From: Anas platyrhynchos
Lineage: Eukaryota > Chordata > Aves > Anseriformes > Anatidae
Length of the DNA stretch: 64,000 bases
Assembly: GCF_047663525.1 (NCBI RefSeq)
Contig: NC_092592.1
Span: 25,911,001 to 25,975,000, forward strand
Reading direction: 5' to 3'
A program made the position numbers and the translations under genes. A model generated the notes under the pieces. The model was given only the letters and a program-made list of their open reading frames with translations. It was not told the origin of the DNA and did no database searches. Numbering within the stretch: position 1 is the first letter of the stretch; every line of letters begins with the position of its first letter. Positions 29,101-43,200 of the stretch are shown piece by piece.

Positions 29101-31409
29101 AGCAGAACACAGGGAGTGGGTGAAAACAATGAGACAAGTAGTGTCACAAATTTGTGCTGAGAAATTATTCAGCACAAGGAGAAATATGATCATCCCCAAA
29201 GAAACTTGTCAAGAAAGTTCTTGTATACAACATGACAAACAGTGAATTTTAACACATTTCTAGAAAGCCTATCAAAAAGTTTTATAAATGTGCAAGTAAA
29301 TCCCTGTCTTACAGTAAAAAGCCAAAGATTCTTGTTTGAAAAAGAAACAATGAACGTTGTCATCCTTGGTTAATCAGAGGCACAAATCAACTTCTCAGAA
29401 GTGGAAGAAAGGAGACTGATATAGGTGCCAATTATGTATGAAAGACCTTGAGCAACTCTTCCAAAAATTGTTGCTATACATGATGTCAGATATCTTAACC
29501 TCCATAAAGACAACATATTAAGAAACATTAAAATAATATACATGTATAATATTCAAAAAAGAGTGTTGCTGTCTTAGGAGCTCAGAGAAAAAGTGAAAAT
29601 ATAAATAAAGAAATAAACTTCTTTATTAGGGTCAGAAAAGTAAGTCATCACATGCTAACATCACAAAGTGCGTTAGTCTTAAAACATTAGTCCTAAAAAA
29701 ACTCACAGTTTAGGCCACTTCAGTCCAAAGTATTTTTAGAATATAGCAACAATACTTCCTTCAGAATGATTTTTTAAAGTGTCTTCAGAATGTGCATTTT
29801 TATTATACTCATTCATAGCTGCTGAACAGAGAAAACAAAGTAACTGTAACCACACATGCATGTGTATACAAATATGCACACACCAACCACATGTTCATCA
29901 AGAAAGTCAAATTTATTGTAGATACTCAACATCCTTATATGTCATCTGTCTGAAATTAGCAACAAAATCATCATAGGTATGATCAGAACTAGTACAATTA
30001 AGCTCAAAATAGTCCAATAAAATTAACTTAAAAAAATATAAAAATATGGAAGATAAAAGGAAGAAGAATCTATACATACGTGTGTGTGTAACCGTGAAAG
30101 CCAGCACCACAGGTGGGCAGATCCCGTTCCAGCTAACATTTATCTTCAGTACATGTTTGGAATATAACGAGTGACTCACATAAAACCCAGGGGTTTATTT
30201 CTGATCCTTTTTTTCTTGGACGTTACACAGAATGTGCAATTATGAACATTCCATCTTTTAAATCAAATCCGTTTTAATTCAGGTGCTGTGACAAAAGGTC
30301 TATTAAATATTTCTATTTTTAAAATCTGTAAAATATTTATTAGAAAAGATCCATCCGTGTCATATCCAAAGTTGTTTTTTTTTTTTTTTAAATATATTAC
30401 CCTTAATATCTTGAGCTAACCACTCAAACTTTCAATATATCTTCAACTTCTATGCCCCCAGCCCAATCATATTTTTCCAACTTTCTCTACAGTCCCATTG
30501 AATTTCACTCTGATCTGCTTTGTTCCAAAGCTACAATTCAAGTTTTATTTGTGGCTGACAGAAGATAAATCTAGCGCTTTCTCTCACATCTCTCTGTTCC
30601 AGCCCAGTTAGCTTTCTATTCTGGCTGCAACTACTGTTTAACAATCATCCATGAAGGAACAGGTTCCAAGTGTTTGTTTTAGATGAGCAATCTAGAATAG
30701 TTTTTAGCATTAGAAAGGGCCTGTTCAGACAGAGTGCTCAAAGACTGGCAACCATGTAAAATTAAGAATATTCTTTACATAGGCCATTAGGTTTTCATCA
30801 GTTTAAAAATGTCAAACTCTCCCTCTTCCCCAAGGCAATTAATAACACCGAGAACACTAAGACGGCTTCTGTCAGATTCATTAGCCTTGACAAATCCATT
30901 CCAGCTCCAGCATATTATCCCATCTTTCTAATACATCACCAAGAGAACTCCAAATATTCTTTTCAAACACCACTTTTAGTGACAAAAAATAATTGCTAAT
31001 TCCTCTTAAAAATAAAAAAACGCACCTTATAGCATTGCTGAGGTTTGAATGGAAAAGATGCACAGATTTATCAAGATTGTTGTCCTGTCAGTGTGGTTAT
31101 CAATTTGGACATGTTTGCTGAACATGCTCATGCTAAAGGTAAGGGGAATGTGATCATTGACTTTAATAACAGTACTCCCAATCCTGTGATCACCCATCTT
31201 TTGAGTTGCATAAGAATGCACAAATGAAGTTCTCAGGCATTTAAAATAGGCACTATTTTGCCATATGTAATGCCATCAGATTCATTATAAATGCAACAGT
31301 CTGTTGCCATACAAACATGAAAAGGGAGGGTTTACATACCAAGGTATAACTGCCATATATTCACAAATTATGGCATTAGACTATTCAAAAGCAATGCTAT
31401 CATTATTTT

Positions 31410-31500
31410 TAATAATAAATAATAAAATTGTATATAATAAATAATAGTAAATAATATAATAATTTTATATAATATAATATAAATGATAAATAATAATAAT
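31410..31500 (+). repeat. AT-rich (TAA)n/(ATAATA)n low-complexity tract
   Basis: About 90 bases almost entirely A and T, with degenerate TAATAAA units. Confidence 0.85.
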
Positions 31501-34500
31501 ACGTAAATCAATAAAAATGTATTTTTTAACTGTTTCTTTGGGGAGAGTGAGTTATGGAATCACCTCTTATTTATTGAATAAGTGGAGACCTGATTCATCT
31601 TTATTTTATTTTTGTTTTTGAAGAGAAGCACTTAAATTGATGTGACCTTGATTTTTCCTTCCCAGTCAAATATATGCGGCTTGTAGGGAAGCTGGATATT
31701 GGAAGGTCAGAATTCACATACAGAGAACATACAAGTCATATGTTCTTGTAATCCTCTGTCCTGGATATGTTCTTGCTCTATTAGTCACTCAGTGTAAAGA
31801 CAAAATTCTGCATGATGTTGCCTGCCTACTTGAGGTATCATGTATCTTTACCTTTTATTTAAAATTAACATGAAGGAAACTCAGCACAGAAACTTTTTTC
31901 AGCCTTCACTTGCATGTTCCACTGGAATCTTATGTTGCAAACTGAAACTTGTGCCAACTTTCAGCTTCAGCAAGGCATTGTACATCCAGATATTCACATT
32001 AGAAGTTTAAAATGGCAATTATAATAATACAGTATTTCCATATTTTTAGGGGTTTATAAGCAGCAACTCAAAACCAAATAGCCCTACACCCCTGCAGGCA
32101 GTCTTAATCAGTATAATACATGTATGTGATTGAAAAAAGGTTGATTCAGCAATACAAAAGTTTGTAACCAAAACTCCCCTTCCCTAAATGAAGCTTTTTT
32201 TCCAACATACCTCATCCTCGCTCCCACAAAGTCCAAAACATTAAAAATAACGGTTCTATAAAAAGCTCTGTGTGTCACAATACAAATAAAACATTCCCAA
32301 AACAAAACAAACAACAACAAAAGCATCTTGAGGCACTTTTGCAAAATGACCCATACCTCTAAATGAAATAGAAAGTTCCTTTCATGCTGTTTAAGACACC
32401 AGCTAAGAGAAAACTGGTGTAAGCTGGTGGAAATAAAGTGTCCCAGAGCTCCACAAGCATTATAATCTGCTGTTTTGAAAATATATTAAAAGATTGTTGG
32501 TATATTGAGTCAACTCAGAATGGGTTGAAACAATAAATATCCTCTGTGATACAGCAGTGCTACATAATTCATTAATCTATTTGCCTGCCTTTAATATAAA
32601 ATTAAAATAAATAAATAAATAAAATCTTACAGACATGATCCACAGTTCTACTCATGCATGAAGTGAAACTTGCATGGGTTTTTTATTGAAACAGTTTTTA
32701 AATATATATATTTATTATACCAAATTACACATAAAGTTGATAAAATATTGCAAAAAACAATCCTTGTACACATTAACATTTCAGACTAGTCTATCTTACA
32801 ATAACTACAGACTTCATGTGGCTTTCAGAGGAAAGCCTTAATGGATTACATTTTAGAAATCATACCTCAAGGCTAAAAGGGATCAGATCACCTTTTATAT
32901 TCAACATCAAAGGCAAAAGATTGACAAGTGTGTTCATGTCATAATTTTTTTCTAAAATTCAAAGTTGCCTGCTCTATTTATCTGTCTGAACAAAATATAT
33001 CACTTAATAGAGGTTTAATTCTGCAATCCAAGTCTGTTTTTGAGAGACAGATAAAATACATATCAGCTAGCTAAATCGGGTAATCAACAAATAAATAATA
33101 CTAATTAGAAATGAGAAAAGTCATGAGAATGCTCTTTCACACACAGTAAGTGTGTGAAGTCTCCTTACAGTAAGTAAGGAAACTTACTACACTCAGAGAG
33201 AACACATGTGAACAACCTCTCCTATTCATAAAGTAGGAACTGTCAGACCTCACTCCAGATGTTGTTATGGTCTTCTGTGGATACAGCCCTTAAACAAAAT
33301 TTCTTACATCAGCTTATATCAAAACGTAACATTTCCAAGTTTTGTGATGTTTTCACTGTGTATTAGATGGCCTAGGACTCATGACTAAAGCATAAATACT
33401 TCCTATATCTCAACTGCTAACCATCAATTTAACCGCCAGTCTCCTGAGAAAATTAAATCCCTTTCTTTACAGATACATAATTACCAGAAGTACAGATACC
33501 AAAACTGAGAATTCCTCTAGCATGTCTGTTCTAAGAGAAGCTGTTCAGCACCGCTCTGAACAGTCTCTCTCTTTTTTTTTTCTTTTTTTTTTTTTTTCTT
33601 TTTTTGTGCAGAATAGGTTTTCTTTACTGGTGATGTAAGTGACTGACTGAAAATAGAAAGCCTAGCAAAGCTGAAGTAAGCATTGTATATTAAAAATCAC
33701 AAAGCACACGACACTAGCTTTGGGACACAACTAGGACGGTTTCTGTACAGAAGCACAGAACCTCTTTGAAGAAAAACTGAAAGAATCAGTTGTACCTTTT
33801 GTAAAAATCCAAAGAAAGGTTCACCCCAAACTAAAAATAATATCTATTTATTTCAAGGCACTGTACATGAATTAGAATGGAATGACTATTTGTTGTGATT
33901 AAAAGAAACAAAATGAACCTGAGATTAGAAGACGAAAAATAAGAATCTAAGGAAAATTTGACCAATCTTCTAACTCTGAAAGAGTATCCTTAATGAGCCT
34001 CAGGCGTACCCAAAGTTATGTATAATCACCAGCATGTAAAAATTAGCATGGTGGGTACTAGTGACACTGTGACACTAGTGACACTGATCAATTTAAATCA
34101 ATCTCTCCAGACTTCTGATATGTAAAATGGAAGGTGAAAACTTCATTCATTCAAAACTACAACTTTTTACATAGGTGATCAAGTGCTGTATCATAATAGA
34201 GATCCTAATAGAAAGACTGTAACTTGAAAGCAAACGGTCCAAGAATTTGTTAGAAAATAGGATTAAATATGGTAAAAGTTATTTCCCAGCCTTGGCATCC
34301 AGCAGGGAGCCTCACTGGTGCCTGGATAAGCAGAGAAAAGCCTTGTACACAGACCTTGATATCTCTCCAGTAAAGTCATATTTGTAGTGAAGGACATTGA
34401 TAGAGATTCTCAAAAAAAGTGTGCTGGGGAAGACTAGGGGGGGAGGTTAGGGGAGGTAGACAGAAAACACAGCTCAGCCTTTCAGGACAAGAAGTCCTCT

Positions 34501-36145
34501 CCCAGATTTACATTTTCCAAACCATTGACGTATGTGAAAGAAAACAGATGATAAATTTTCATTCTCAGCGTACATTTAAAGCCAACACTTCAATTATTAC
34601 TATCAGTCCTGTAGTTCACTGCACTCCCATTTTTACCTCCCCCAACTTATGAATGATACTTTCCAAGTTTTCAGCAGTTTTACAAAACAGTGCTTTTTGT
34701 GCACCCAGTCTGCAGGTGCAGCAAAGACCTTGGCAAGGGGCAAACTGATTATCACTTGTGAAAACAGTTACACCGTATTGTTCATACTTCAAGGTCTTGA
34801 GCAAAGAATAAATTCGCATGAAAATGAAGTTATTGCAGTTCAAGCATCAGACAGCTAACCAGGTAAGTCTTACTCTTGCTTACAGAAATGATTTTACAAT
34901 ATTTTGCAATTTATTAACAATTTTTTCTCTCATGCATTTTTGGGCAATTCTAATAGGTATTTCTGCAACTTTTAAATCACAGACACTTAAGGATTGTGCT
35001 GTAATTCTGATTTCTTAAAGCAAATACACTGTATTGTTACTGACTTGTAATTCATCTTCACATCGCTTATACAGAGATGACTTGATTTTTTCTTTCTGAG
35101 AGCTCTATGATTTTTATATATATTTCAAAATAGGAAATTACACTGATGAATTTTTACCATGCTAAACAGTTTAAGTCCCTGCTTAATCATAGGCATTCAT
35201 GTTGGTTGTTTCATGCTTTAACTTCTGTTCTAGCCTGAACTAGTTTTTAACAGGCTTATAATATTGAGTTGCAAGAAAAAGCATTGTGCTATGTATATAT
35301 ATATTACTTTTTAATCTATACATTTATATTGCAGGTTTACTCTTTATACTCTTGACACAAGCAGAATTGATCTTGATTCAGCTCGTTGTTCCTTTTTCCT
35401 ATGCATATACTTCTTTGAGAATTGGATCTAAAGAAGCATAAGGCATGGGAAAATGGGGCGACTGAGGTACTTCACCATTCATTCCAAACAGCATTGTCAA
35501 GACGACTATAGAGAACGGACATACGAAGAACTGAAAGGTTAATTTATGAAACTCTCACTTAACCATCAAAAACTGAACAAAAGATACTGGTGTTATTTAC
35601 TCTGTTTGTATAGTAATGTTTGAATTTTTCTTACTTCATTGTGATTTAATTTTTTATGGGAAAATTATTTTAATCATCTATTCAACTATAATATTTAATA
35701 TATTGCCTGGTGAAAAGTTCCATCTAAAGTATATGCATTGCTGGGAAGCTACTTCTGTAATCCTTATCCCTATAAACCTCCAATTGAAAGTACAGGGAAA
35801 GTAGTCACAGAGATTACAAAAGTGCAGCTCTGAACCTATATCTCATTTGCTGGGAGCCAGGCTTCACTGAACTCAGTGCCGACTCAGACATGCAAGGCCC
35901 AGTCATGCAAATGTTACCCCAAAGAGGTGTCTGCAATGTACTAGTTATTCTTAGGACCTGATCTTATAAGATTCTAAGTACCACTTCATGATTGTTATCT
36001 TGTGTTGAATTACAAATTCTTATCTTGTAAAAGCAGACATTTAGTTAACAGTAAACCAAATAATAAACATGCTAATTTTTTTCTTCTCTTTCTTTTATCC
36101 ACAGGTGTCTTTGAAGAGGAACTGTAGAAGTTATTTACTCCCCAT

Positions 36146-36159
36146 CCCCCCCCCCCCCC
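36146..36159 (+). repeat. Poly(C) run of 14
   Basis: A 14-base C run follows CCCCATC. It lies about 20 bases after the short ORF end discussed in the findings. Confidence 0.9.
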
Positions 36160-36694
36160 TTAACATTAAACATTTCTTAATATTTCTGTCCAACTACTTT
36201 TGTTTAGCATAAATAAAAATTAATCATATCAGCTCTGAGAAAAATATTGTTATGAAACAATGTAACTGTACATACCACTTATCAAATAAAAATCTAATAT
36301 TTCAGACACAGATCAAAAGTTTGTGTTATAATACATCCCAAATTCTAACAAAGTTTATAAAATTATATGCTTAGAAAAAACAATACTGGGTGCATTACAA
36401 GCCGTTTTTCTCAGTTGTTATTATTATTACTTACTATTCCAGCTTAAATTGCCATTTTAACAAGCTATCGTTTACTTTGTCCAACACTACTATCAGAGCA
36501 CAATTCTATTTACATGTCACTTTTTCTTGCTTAAACTAAAAGACAATAAAAACAGTATACACAACTGTATTTGTATTCAGTGACTCCATGTCAAGGTTTG
36601 TGGTAAAGGGGGTTGGGCTAAAGGGATTTTTGCTTTAACAAAACTCCTTTGAACAAATATACTTTATTCTGTTTTTCTTTTCTCACGTAAGTTT

Positions 36695-36780
36695 TGGGAA
36701 ATGGGAAGAACAGGACATTGGGAAAGCGGGGACGACATGGGAAAGGGGGGGGGGGTGAGGAGAGGGGGGAAGGGGGAAGG
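36695..36780 (+). repeat. G-rich purine tract with quadruplex potential
   Basis: Contains about ten runs of three or more G within 86 bases, including an 11-12 base G run and GGGGGGAAGGGGG. The complementary strand is C/T-rich. No gene is near enough to assign a role. Confidence 0.7.
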
Positions 36781-38768
36781 TACACACTACTTCCACCTGC
36801 AGATAAGAATAAAAGACCTACACTACTAAAATAAAGTCAGTTATGAATCAAGACACTGATAAGCACTGCCACTATACCAGTTATATGAAGAGTGAAGCAC
36901 TAAATCCCCAAAGACTCCCAGCCTTTTGATTATTTATTATTCCAGATAATTTCAAATGTACCTCCAATAAAAAAGCAAACTAATAAAATTCACCAGCTTA
37001 TGGTTTTGAAGTAACTTTGTATTCAATTTTTTCCCCAGAGATGGGTTATCAGCAGAAACATCAGAATATTATAATTCTATATTAAAGAAATCACTAAAAA
37101 TAAAAGACTTCGGTTGCATTAAAATAAAGACAACATTTTTCAAGCAATGACTAGAGTGTAACCATGCCAGGCTTCACTTTAACATGATGTACAAATTCTC
37201 TTCTGTATTCTCTAACAGGCAATGGATTTTTTTTTTATTTTCATTTTAACTCATCTGAACCAAGATTTTTTTCAAGATTCTATGTTGTGATTTTGAACTA
37301 GATAAATAATATATACTGTATATACAAATCGATAGCATCAGTTTGTACATACATTTGATACTTGAAGCTAATTTAAAATACTGGAGATCCCAACTCTAAA
37401 ATCAGATGTACAAGCAAAGGACTTTACAGAAACAAAGAATTTGAATATGGAAACTATTTATAAATAGCAATAAAATTATAAAAATAAGTTACCAAAACTA
37501 TCAGTTCAATAAACAATGTCAATGTATACACACCCTTGATATCAAGAGAAATTACAGTAAGGACAGATGTACTGCTCTATGTGCAAGAGTATGTGCTAGT
37601 CATCATTTCTGGCAATAAATACTTGACATAGATTGCATGACACCAAACACAGAGTGCACACACACACAAACAAAAGTGAAATCATGAACACTTAGAATAA
37701 TAATTTCATTCCAAGCTTCTTTAGAATAAATTTTCAATTTGGAAAAAAAAAAAAAAAAGATTTCATTATACCAAACAGCTTTATTTTTGTTTTCACAAAC
37801 AGAATGTTTCAGCAGTATTAAGTCTTTAATAGTAATAAAACTAATATTGTAGTTAAAGTAACTATATAGCATGGTACCTGTAGGAACACCTGGTAAAAAC
37901 CACATCTTTAATAATAAAATAACAGCAACCTTTAGTAGTTTCTGAGACTGTTTTCTAAATGCTGACACCCCCAGGAACAAATACTCTCACTTAAAAAAGT
38001 GCTTAAAAATATTTTTAAAACCTATTGAATATTAGCACAGTAAGTATAAGTATTATGAAACTATTCCACTGTCTCAAAATAAAGAATTTAATCTAAGTTA
38101 CAATGTCTATACTTTTAATAATTCATGGCCAACTAAAATTTTCTATTTGTTATGATGTTACACTCTTCAACCACTCACAGCTTAAAAGCTGTGAAAAGGA
38201 TAAAAAGGGAACTTCTCAGTCCCCCTTTTCCTGCCCCTATAGCCTCTTCCTGAATTTGCACTGCCTACAGCAGTTTTGAAACACTTCCATGGGTGACTTT
38301 AGCCTAGCAATGCAGAAGGTTTTTGTTTTGTTTTGTTTTTCCTGGACTGCTTTCCATTATTTTGGTGGGTTAAGCATGATTCAGACCTCCTCCAACAGAG
38401 GAGTCCAGAAAGTATCAGTCCTAGCAAAAGTTAAAGAGCAGGAATGTGCAACCAGAAGATGAAAAGTGCAGTGCAGAAGCACTGTAAGCAATTAGGCAAG
38501 GTTGTTTACAGTTGTGGAACCGTTCTGTAAGCAAGGAGCACAAATACTTCATACAAATCAACTGGAAGCAGAAACTAGATTTTCTGAAGAAGGAATGTTG
38601 CTAGAGAAATACAATGGTGGTGATAATACCACTTCAAAACAAGTCTCTGGGATCTGACAGCATATGACTTCTCAATTAATCCTGTCGAGTTTTCAGGTAC
38701 TAGAAAAAAAGCTAATCTTTAGCTCTTTAGTATATTTTGCCACTTACAATTAACTTTTTTTTAAAAAT

Positions 38769-38992
38769 CACAGAATCATAGAATTTCTAGGTTGGAAGAG
38801 ACCTCAAGATCATCGAGTCCAACCTCTAACCTAACACTAACAGTCCCCACTAAACCATATCCCTAAGCTCTACATCTAAACGTCTTTTGAAGACTTCCAG
38901 GGATGGTGACTCCACCACCTCCCTGGGCAGCCTGTTCCAGTGCCTAACAACTCTTTCAGTAAAGAAGTTCTTCCTAACATCTAACCTAAAAT
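38769..38992 (-). mobile_element. CR1 non-LTR retrotransposon, 5'-truncated 3' end (- orientation)
   Basis: The + strand begins CACAGAATCATAGAAT, the reverse complement of the CR1 octamer tail, followed by GGTTGGAAGAGACCTCAAG, CATCGAGTCCAACCTC, a CCAGGGATGGTGACTCCACC block and CTGGGCAGCCTGTTCCAGTG. It breaks off at about 38992 in AACATCTAACCTAAA. About 224 bases remain of a multi-kilobase element and no coding capacity survives. It is the best-preserved mobile element in the window and the basis for suggesting a Galloanserae host. Confidence 0.93.
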
Positions 38993-38999
38993 CATCCTT

Positions 39000-40178
39000 T
39001 CTTTATCTTATGTATAACTGGATTGAGAGACACTGATTAATATTTTGTGGTTTATTTATGTTTGAAGTATTTTAATATCAAAAACAATCTAACAAAAGCC
39101 CTTTCAGAGGTCAGTCTAAATTAAACTAATTACAAATTTTGTCATTATCACTGTATGCAACAGTCTTACAAGATACAGGAATCAATGTCTTTTTCAGAAA
39201 TCATGCTGTCATATTTGGTAAAAATGAGCATTATGTGACCACTGTTCTGCAATTCCCATGATTCCCTATTCCTGCCTTTGCTTTACCTTATCTGTCCTTT
39301 AAACTAGATCAGAGAACCAACCGGCAGAGAAAAAAAAAAATAAGACATTTTTTTTTTTCAAGCAAATCAATTGACTGATTTGATTTGTTTCGTACCTGCT
39401 AAACCAGCTGCATCAATATAATTGAGGAAGAAAAGCAGAAGCTGCTACCATTGGAAGAATGCTTAGAAACATTGTAATTTGAGGGGAAAAAAAAAGTACT
39501 TGCATTTTCTCTGTACTCAATTTCTCTAACACACTATTGCCCATGAAAGATTTGCCCTAGAGAAAAGTGCCAAGACTTAGCAAGAGGGAAATATGTTTAT
39601 CTTACCTGTTTTCAAAAACTCACTGGCATGTATAGATCTGATTTACCTACAGTGATAAAGGTAGTGATTACAGGTTGTGAGACTAGCTGTCAGTACTGGC
39701 ATAAGTGACAGTGGGAAAGCAATAAGGAATGGTGCTCTGTATTTCTGAATATTGTAATTTGCTATTAAGAAAAAAAAAAATCACTAACAACATACTGTGC
39801 CATGAACTTTTAGTTTCATTTTTAACTGAAACCAAAGCTAAGTCCTCAAATTCACATTCTAGCATCCACATAAAACTCTTTTCCTTTGTTGTTTCAAGGT
39901 ACCAAGAAATCATTACTACCTGTAAACAAGAAAGGTTCTATATGAAGAACTGAGCAGATCACTGGTGAAAATGAAGTCCCATAGCCCTTCTCCCTCTTTC
40001 CTCTCCCTCTTCCTGCTTACCTTGCACCAATTCAGGACAGTTTTCTGACACTTAGTGAACTCTTACCAAAAACAAACAGAAAGATGAAAATTCTTGGTTT
40101 AAAAAAAAATTAAAAAATCTTCAAACATTTTTTCTCTGTTAATTTATCTTTTTCACCAAAGTGTGGTTAAATAAGAAT

Positions 40179-40226
<48 letters not shown>

Positions 40227-43200
40227 CGCACAGGGAAACAAGCTTACCCCTGTACCCTACCTAAAAAAAAATCTCAATTTTTGGACTAGTCTGTTTTTTT
40301 ACTGTATCAAACAAATGCTGTAGTAATTTAATTAATGAGCTCTTACAGCTTTCAACAGCTGGAGTTGACATGCAGCATAAAAACATGTGGCTGCATAGAA
40401 ATATTAGGTTTATATCTGCCCTGTTCCTCTTGAAAATTGTTTACACTTTCAAAAGTCCCAAGTGTACTCCCACAAAAAGCCAGGTCAAAATAATCAGACT
40501 TCACACAGAGTCCAGAGACAACCTGTTGAGAATTCAGCTTTCTCCAAAGACTTTCCCTTGCTACAGTATGCTACAGCTGGAAACTGCACGGACTGGGCAG
40601 TATTTTTCCCACCACTGCTCCCCAGACCAGTACAAGTTTCTCCCGCGTTCTTAGTGCTCCCCCTGCTGACAGATGAAATAGATGTATTAAGAAATGCAGA
40701 CAGAGAATACCATCAGAAACAGCATGGCGAACGAGAAGCGACTTGGCTTGCAAAAGCAGAAATGGAGTAAAAAAAAAAAAAAAAAAAAAAAAGGCTGGGT
40801 TTTTATGAAGCATATGGAAAGACAAGAGCTGCTGCTGGGAGGGAAAACTGTTAGGCCATTTAGTCGTTTCTATCTTCTCCTGTTTCTGTAATATAACCCT
40901 CCTCAGAACTTGGAATGACAATAATTACTCCTATTAGCAAAATGTAGTGAACTTTGATACACATATGCATTGTCGTGTGTTTTTTTGTTTGTTTGTTTTA
41001 AAAACATTAAATCTTAATTCCATCTCATAAGACACATACACTACAATACAGTCTGAATTTAACCTTCATAGTACTGTGAATTATTTGGGGAAAAATCCCC
41101 CATAGTATTCCTCCTCCTTTCTGTAGGATCAAGCTATACCAGTTTGGATACGAAAAACTATACACCAAGTGGAGGGAAAGCAGAAAGAGAAAAAGAAATT
41201 TTAATTACATATCAAACAATTTATTTCTTCTGTCAGGCTCAGATTTTCTGATTGGCCAGTGATGGGTCAGTTTTAAAACAAATATCCTTGCATTTTTGTC
41301 CTTTTGTGTGTGTGTTTCCCCAGTAACTTGGAGGGGGGTGGGGATTATTCAGATTATGCCCTATTTGAATTTTAATTCTAAATAAGTAGTGTTTTTCCAT
41401 TAGAAGTCCTTTTCCCGTTATCCATTTACACAAGAAAACCATTACCCACTATGACAGGGATCTTGATAATGATAATCCACCATCCCCTTTCAGGAGCAAA
41501 ATACACTATTAAAACTAAGCTGTTACTTAACTGTTACTTAACTATTGCTAAATCACAGATATATAGAGAGTACATAACAAATGGAAGTGCATGCTTTTAA
41601 TCTGTTAGCATATTCTGCTTTGAGTACTGTGAAATGCAACAAAGTGACATAATTCAGCACCATCATAAAAGGTCTTGCACAGTGCAAGCAAGTGACCTTC
41701 ATTTCAATAAAGTACAAGAGCAAAGAGTAGGTGATATATTGCAGGGCCAAAATAACCTAATCAGAGCATATCCAAAAGAGCTGTCAAAGAGGAAGCCATA
41801 AAAGTGAAAATAATCTTCAAAAATTGTGACTTATTTACCAGTGAATTACACATGCATTTCCACGTCACTCCTACAAAATAGTCACTCTGGAAATTGAGAT
41901 ATCAAGCCATAAAGTATTGTTATTTCCTCTTCCTAGAGCTTTACTAAAGAAAAATATTCTATATTTATACCATTGCAACAGACAGGCTTTTACTTTGAAG
42001 CAGTTGAGAAGTATAAACATTGCTTTTAAAACATTCTTTTAACAAGCACAGATTGAAAACACGTTTCTGCAATACACAAAAATACCATATATACAAGTTA
42101 TCTTCTCATAAATAATCTGTAATATTTTTATTTGCTTTTTTGAACATACCTAAATATGGAGCTGATGTTTTGGAGAGCTTTCCTGTTGATTCACAAAATA
42201 TTTAACAGGTGCTGTGACAGACATTAGTTGATATGATGGTTATCCACTGACAAAAGGGGAAAAATTCCCTTCCCTTTCCCAAATACAAATATATTTGTAT
42301 TCCCTAAAGTATTATTTTTTGCCAGCTTTATTTCCTGAAATAGCAAAACAGTGTAAAATGAACAAAATTCAGAGCATAGGAGGCAGCTGGATTGAGATGG
42401 AAAGGATCATCTTTCACTTATCAGTGGCAACTAGATACATGTAACTTGATTGAAAAACTGAATGCTAACAGCTAATTATTGGGTGGGTGTCTAAATAGTT
42501 GTTTTTGTTTTCCTCTATCTAAGAAGCACTTTATAGTCATTAATATTGAATTACATCTACAGTTTTATCACATAGTATCATAAAATCCTTCTACAGGAAC
42601 ATGAACATAGATATTTAACAGGTATCAACTTTTTAAAACAACTATTTACTTGAATTTCTACTGTAATTCAACTCTGAGTATCACCATTAATGACCTAAAG
42701 TATCTATGCTTCTTACCTAACTGTCTCCATCTGGAAAAAAAAAAAGATAATAATAAGTCCGACTCTAAAGACACTAGCATTTATCTATAAAAAGTAACAA
42801 CAGTACTCACTACTAAAAGAACGGGAATTAATGGAAATTATCCCATTTATTTCTCTGTTCAAGTCATGGAGCTCATCCAGATTTTTAGTGAGTGGCTCTA
42901 GCTGTCATGGTTGTTAAAAAGCCATTTGACTTTTATTTTTCTCTTCTCTTTGTTTCCTTCTAGTTTGGAAACCTAAATGGTCTCCTCGATAGATAGGGGA
43001 AACACGTGGGAAAAAGCATAGAAGGAATAAATCCTTTGTTTGCCTCAAGTTAGGTTCTGTAGCTAAGTTAAACCACCATAACAACACTCAATACATGAAC
43101 ATTAACCTTTAAAAATGTAATTATTTTAGACATATGTTTTCTTGGGTTTACCACAGATATGCTGTCTTCTACATTTGTTGAAGTCCCTGTTCAGTGTTTT

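Larger units (their letters stand above)
14116..34400. other. Gene desert, middle part
   Basis: Continuous AT-rich sequence with homopolymer and simple-repeat tracts, the short CR1 pieces at 18.1 and 20.2 kb and the 19.8 kb inverted repeat. ORFs of 60-100 codons occur at the frequency expected by chance and translate to compositions typical of non-coding AT-rich DNA. No RNA gene was recognised. Confidence 0.7.

Noticed and set aside
37603..37980. 125-codon ORF on the minus strand
   Set aside because: It reads an A-tract as poly-Phe and a CA-repeat as alternating Val/Cys, has no family resemblance and lies in AT-rich desert; a chance ORF.
40571..40921. 116-codon minus ORF
   Set aside because: Its middle is poly-Phe from an A-tract, with no conserved motif; overlaps two + strand chance ORFs.
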